Below are positions 31,422 through 32,535 of a stretch of 32,535 bases of DNA, in pieces. Numbering within the stretch: position 1 is the first letter of the stretch; each line of letters opens with the position of its first letter. This DNA is from Candidatus Sigynarchaeota archaeon (GTDB lineage: Archaea; Asgardarchaeota; Lokiarchaeia; Sigyniarchaeales; Sigyniarchaeaceae): positions 1 through 32,535 of the forward strand of contig JAUQYW010000355.1 in the NCBI GenBank assembly GCA_030587525.1, written 5' to 3'. Made by a program: the position numbers and the translations under genes. The notes below the pieces were generated by a model. The model had not been told where the DNA came from. It made no database searches and worked only from the letters and a program-made list of their open reading frames with translations.

Positions 31422-32535
31422 ATGCAACAGATGTCATCGCGGCAGCGAGCCTACGCTGTCCAGTCGATCAACTTGGCTGGATGCGCGCTCATCATTGCAT
31501 CGTTCTTCTGCCAGTGGACGAGAAACAAGCAATTCATCCAGGCGGTTGATGAATCCTTCCCGGGAGGATGGCTTTTACTCGTGATCGCGGCGTTCGCGAG
31601 CATTGGAAGCACGATCTTTTATTTTTTCCGGGAGAAACGGAAATTGCAATGGTTCGCCGTGCAAATCATCGCGACGAGCATCGTCATCTACATTTTTCTC
31701 GTGGTGACCGCGTTTTACGCAGGCTTGTTCAACCAGCTCGAGATCGGGTATTTCTTGTGCGGTCTTGGCCTCGTCCTTTGCGTGTTCGAGATCATCGTGT
31801 TCATCGTGTTCCATCCGAGCTTCGAGCCTGCACCCAACAATAGCAAGCAGCAAGCCATCGAAGCCGCGGCGGTTGACCTGGAAAAGAAATTCTACGAGGC
31901 ACTGGACCACGAGATCCGCCGGAAGATCTTGCGCATGATCGGCGAAAATGGTTATGGAACCTTCACCGAGTTCAAAGCTGCGCTCGATATCGGCACGGGA
32001 ACCTTGTATCATCACCTTAACACCTTGTCCACGCTTATTTACCAGAAGGACGATAAAAAGTACTATCTGACCAAGCTGGGCGAAATGACGCTGCAGTTCA
32101 TGCAAGACAACGTTTCATACCTCGGCGCGATCAAGGAGAAGGATATGCACGGCAAGGAAGCGCGGAAGATCAAGGAATACCTCGCTTGGCTTGATTCACG
32201 GCTATTGTTCTCGAAAATATTTGAAGGAACCTCGCGGTTCAAGCGATATTTATTGTTCCTCCCGATCACCATGTACATCGCCGGCGCGCTGCTTGGCTTC
32301 CAGAATTACTTCTATTTCTTCGCCGCCTACTCTTTCTATGGCACGGACACGCTCTTCACGCCGATGCTGCAATTGCCTGCGTTCATCATGCTCGGGATCG
32401 TATCGTGGTTCGTTATGTGGGGCCTGATCGAGGGCTTGTGCTATGTCAATTTCAAGAAGAAAGCGGATTTCTCGGTGTCCTTGGCAGGATGCGGGCTGTG
32501 CTCGCTGCCGATATTCTGCTTCGAGGTCGTCATGT
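31422..32535 (+). CDS. Membrane-embedded winged-helix protein (partial)
   Basis: An open frame from ATG 31422 to the window end, 371 residues with no stop. Four hydrophobic spans lie in residues 16-131, then a cytoplasmic winged-helix domain at about 160-228 (HEIRRKILRMIGENGYGTFTEF, TGTLYHHLNTLSTLIY, KKYYLTKLG), which is ArsR/PadR-like: recognition helix GTGTLYHHLNTL and a wing ending YYLTKLG. At least three more spans follow (276-293, 315-341, 350-371). So a DNA-binding-type domain is flanked by membrane helices on both sides, a build found in archaeal membrane regulators. A TATA-like TTTTTTAT lies about 55 bp upstream. An ATG at 31431 is an alternative start. Its signal and targets are unknown. 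Confidence 0.75.
   Translation, partial: MQQMSSRQRAYAVQSINLAGCALIIASFFCQWTRNKQFIQAVDESFPGGWLLLVIAAFASIGSTIFYFFREKRKLQWFAVQIIATSIVIYIFLVVTAFYAGLFNQLEIGYFLCGLGLVLCVFEIIVFIVFHPSFEPAPNNSKQQAIEAAAVDLEKKFYEALDHEIRRKILRMIGENGYGTFTEFKAALDIGTGTLYHHLNTLSTLIYQKDDKKYYLTKLGEMTLQFMQDNVSYLGAIKEKDMHGKEARKIKEYLAWLDSRLLFSKIFEGTSRFKRYLLFLPITMYIAGALLGFQNYFYFFAAYSFYGTDTLFTPMLQLPAFIMLGIVSWFVMWGLIEGLCYVNFKKKADFSVSLAGCGLCSLPIFCFEVVM

Overview
The window reads as a chromosomal segment of an archaeon, most likely an Asgard archaeon (Asgardarchaeota/Promethearchaeota). Translation and protein folding are archaeal (aIF2-gamma with a zinc-knuckle insert, a Tsr3 rRNA enzyme, a group II chaperonin, archaeal-type ApgM phosphoglycerate mutase). 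Several genes are of the kind known as eukaryotic signature proteins in Asgard genomes: a gelsolin-like protein, a small RING-type zinc protein, a Ras/MglA-like small GTPase and ribosomal protein eL22. Promoters look archaeal (TATA boxes about 26 bp before the start, some giving leaderless mRNAs), terminators are T tracts, and GTG or TTG starts occur. No rRNA, tRNA, CRISPR array or intact insertion sequence was seen.

Layout. 1-1.7 kb: the tail of an unknown gene, a 43-bp tandem repeat, then a tight + strand cluster of a 45-residue single-span membrane protein, a gelsolin-like protein and a RING-type protein. 1.77-4.8 kb: translation genes (aIF2-gamma, a deoxyhypusine-synthase-family enzyme, Tsr3), facing the chaperonin gene on the minus strand (4.9-6.5 kb). 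6.5-7.1 kb is a long regulatory gap with a strong inverted repeat, followed by a TrpB2-type tryptophan synthase beta chain. 8.5-10.9 kb (minus): a LeuA/CimA-family synthase with an elaborate leader, and a B12-methionine-synthase-activation-like protein. 11.2-12.1 kb (minus): a small GTPase (TTG start) and a 44-residue triple-CxxC protein.

12.5-19.7 kb is an accessory cell-surface carbohydrate block: a polytopic membrane protein with a large ectodomain (a visibly more AT-rich gene), a decayed GH29 alpha-L-fucosidase, a 994-residue polytopic membrane protein fused to a GH2 glycosidase, and a secreted, membrane-anchored L-type-lectin-like protein diverging from it. 19.7-22.9 kb (minus): a two-span membrane protein overlapping apgM, a small cysteine-rich protein and an uncharacterised 251-residue protein. 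22.9-23.4 kb holds traces of a broken gene.

23.4-32.5 kb returns to housekeeping and metabolism: an unknown 229-residue protein, eL22, a minus-strand SDR-proC pair, a gamma-carbonic-anhydrase-like trimer protein, two subunits of a 2-hydroxyacyl-CoA dehydratase/benzoyl-CoA-reductase-type enzyme diverging from an acyl-CoA synthetase across an operator-rich region, and a membrane-embedded winged-helix regulator running off the end. The CoA-ligase and dehydratase genes together suggest activation and reductive handling of an organic acid. The most novel-looking material is the membrane peptide/gelsolin/RING cluster, the polytopic glycosidase architectures, the GTPase/zinc-peptide pair and the leuA leader.
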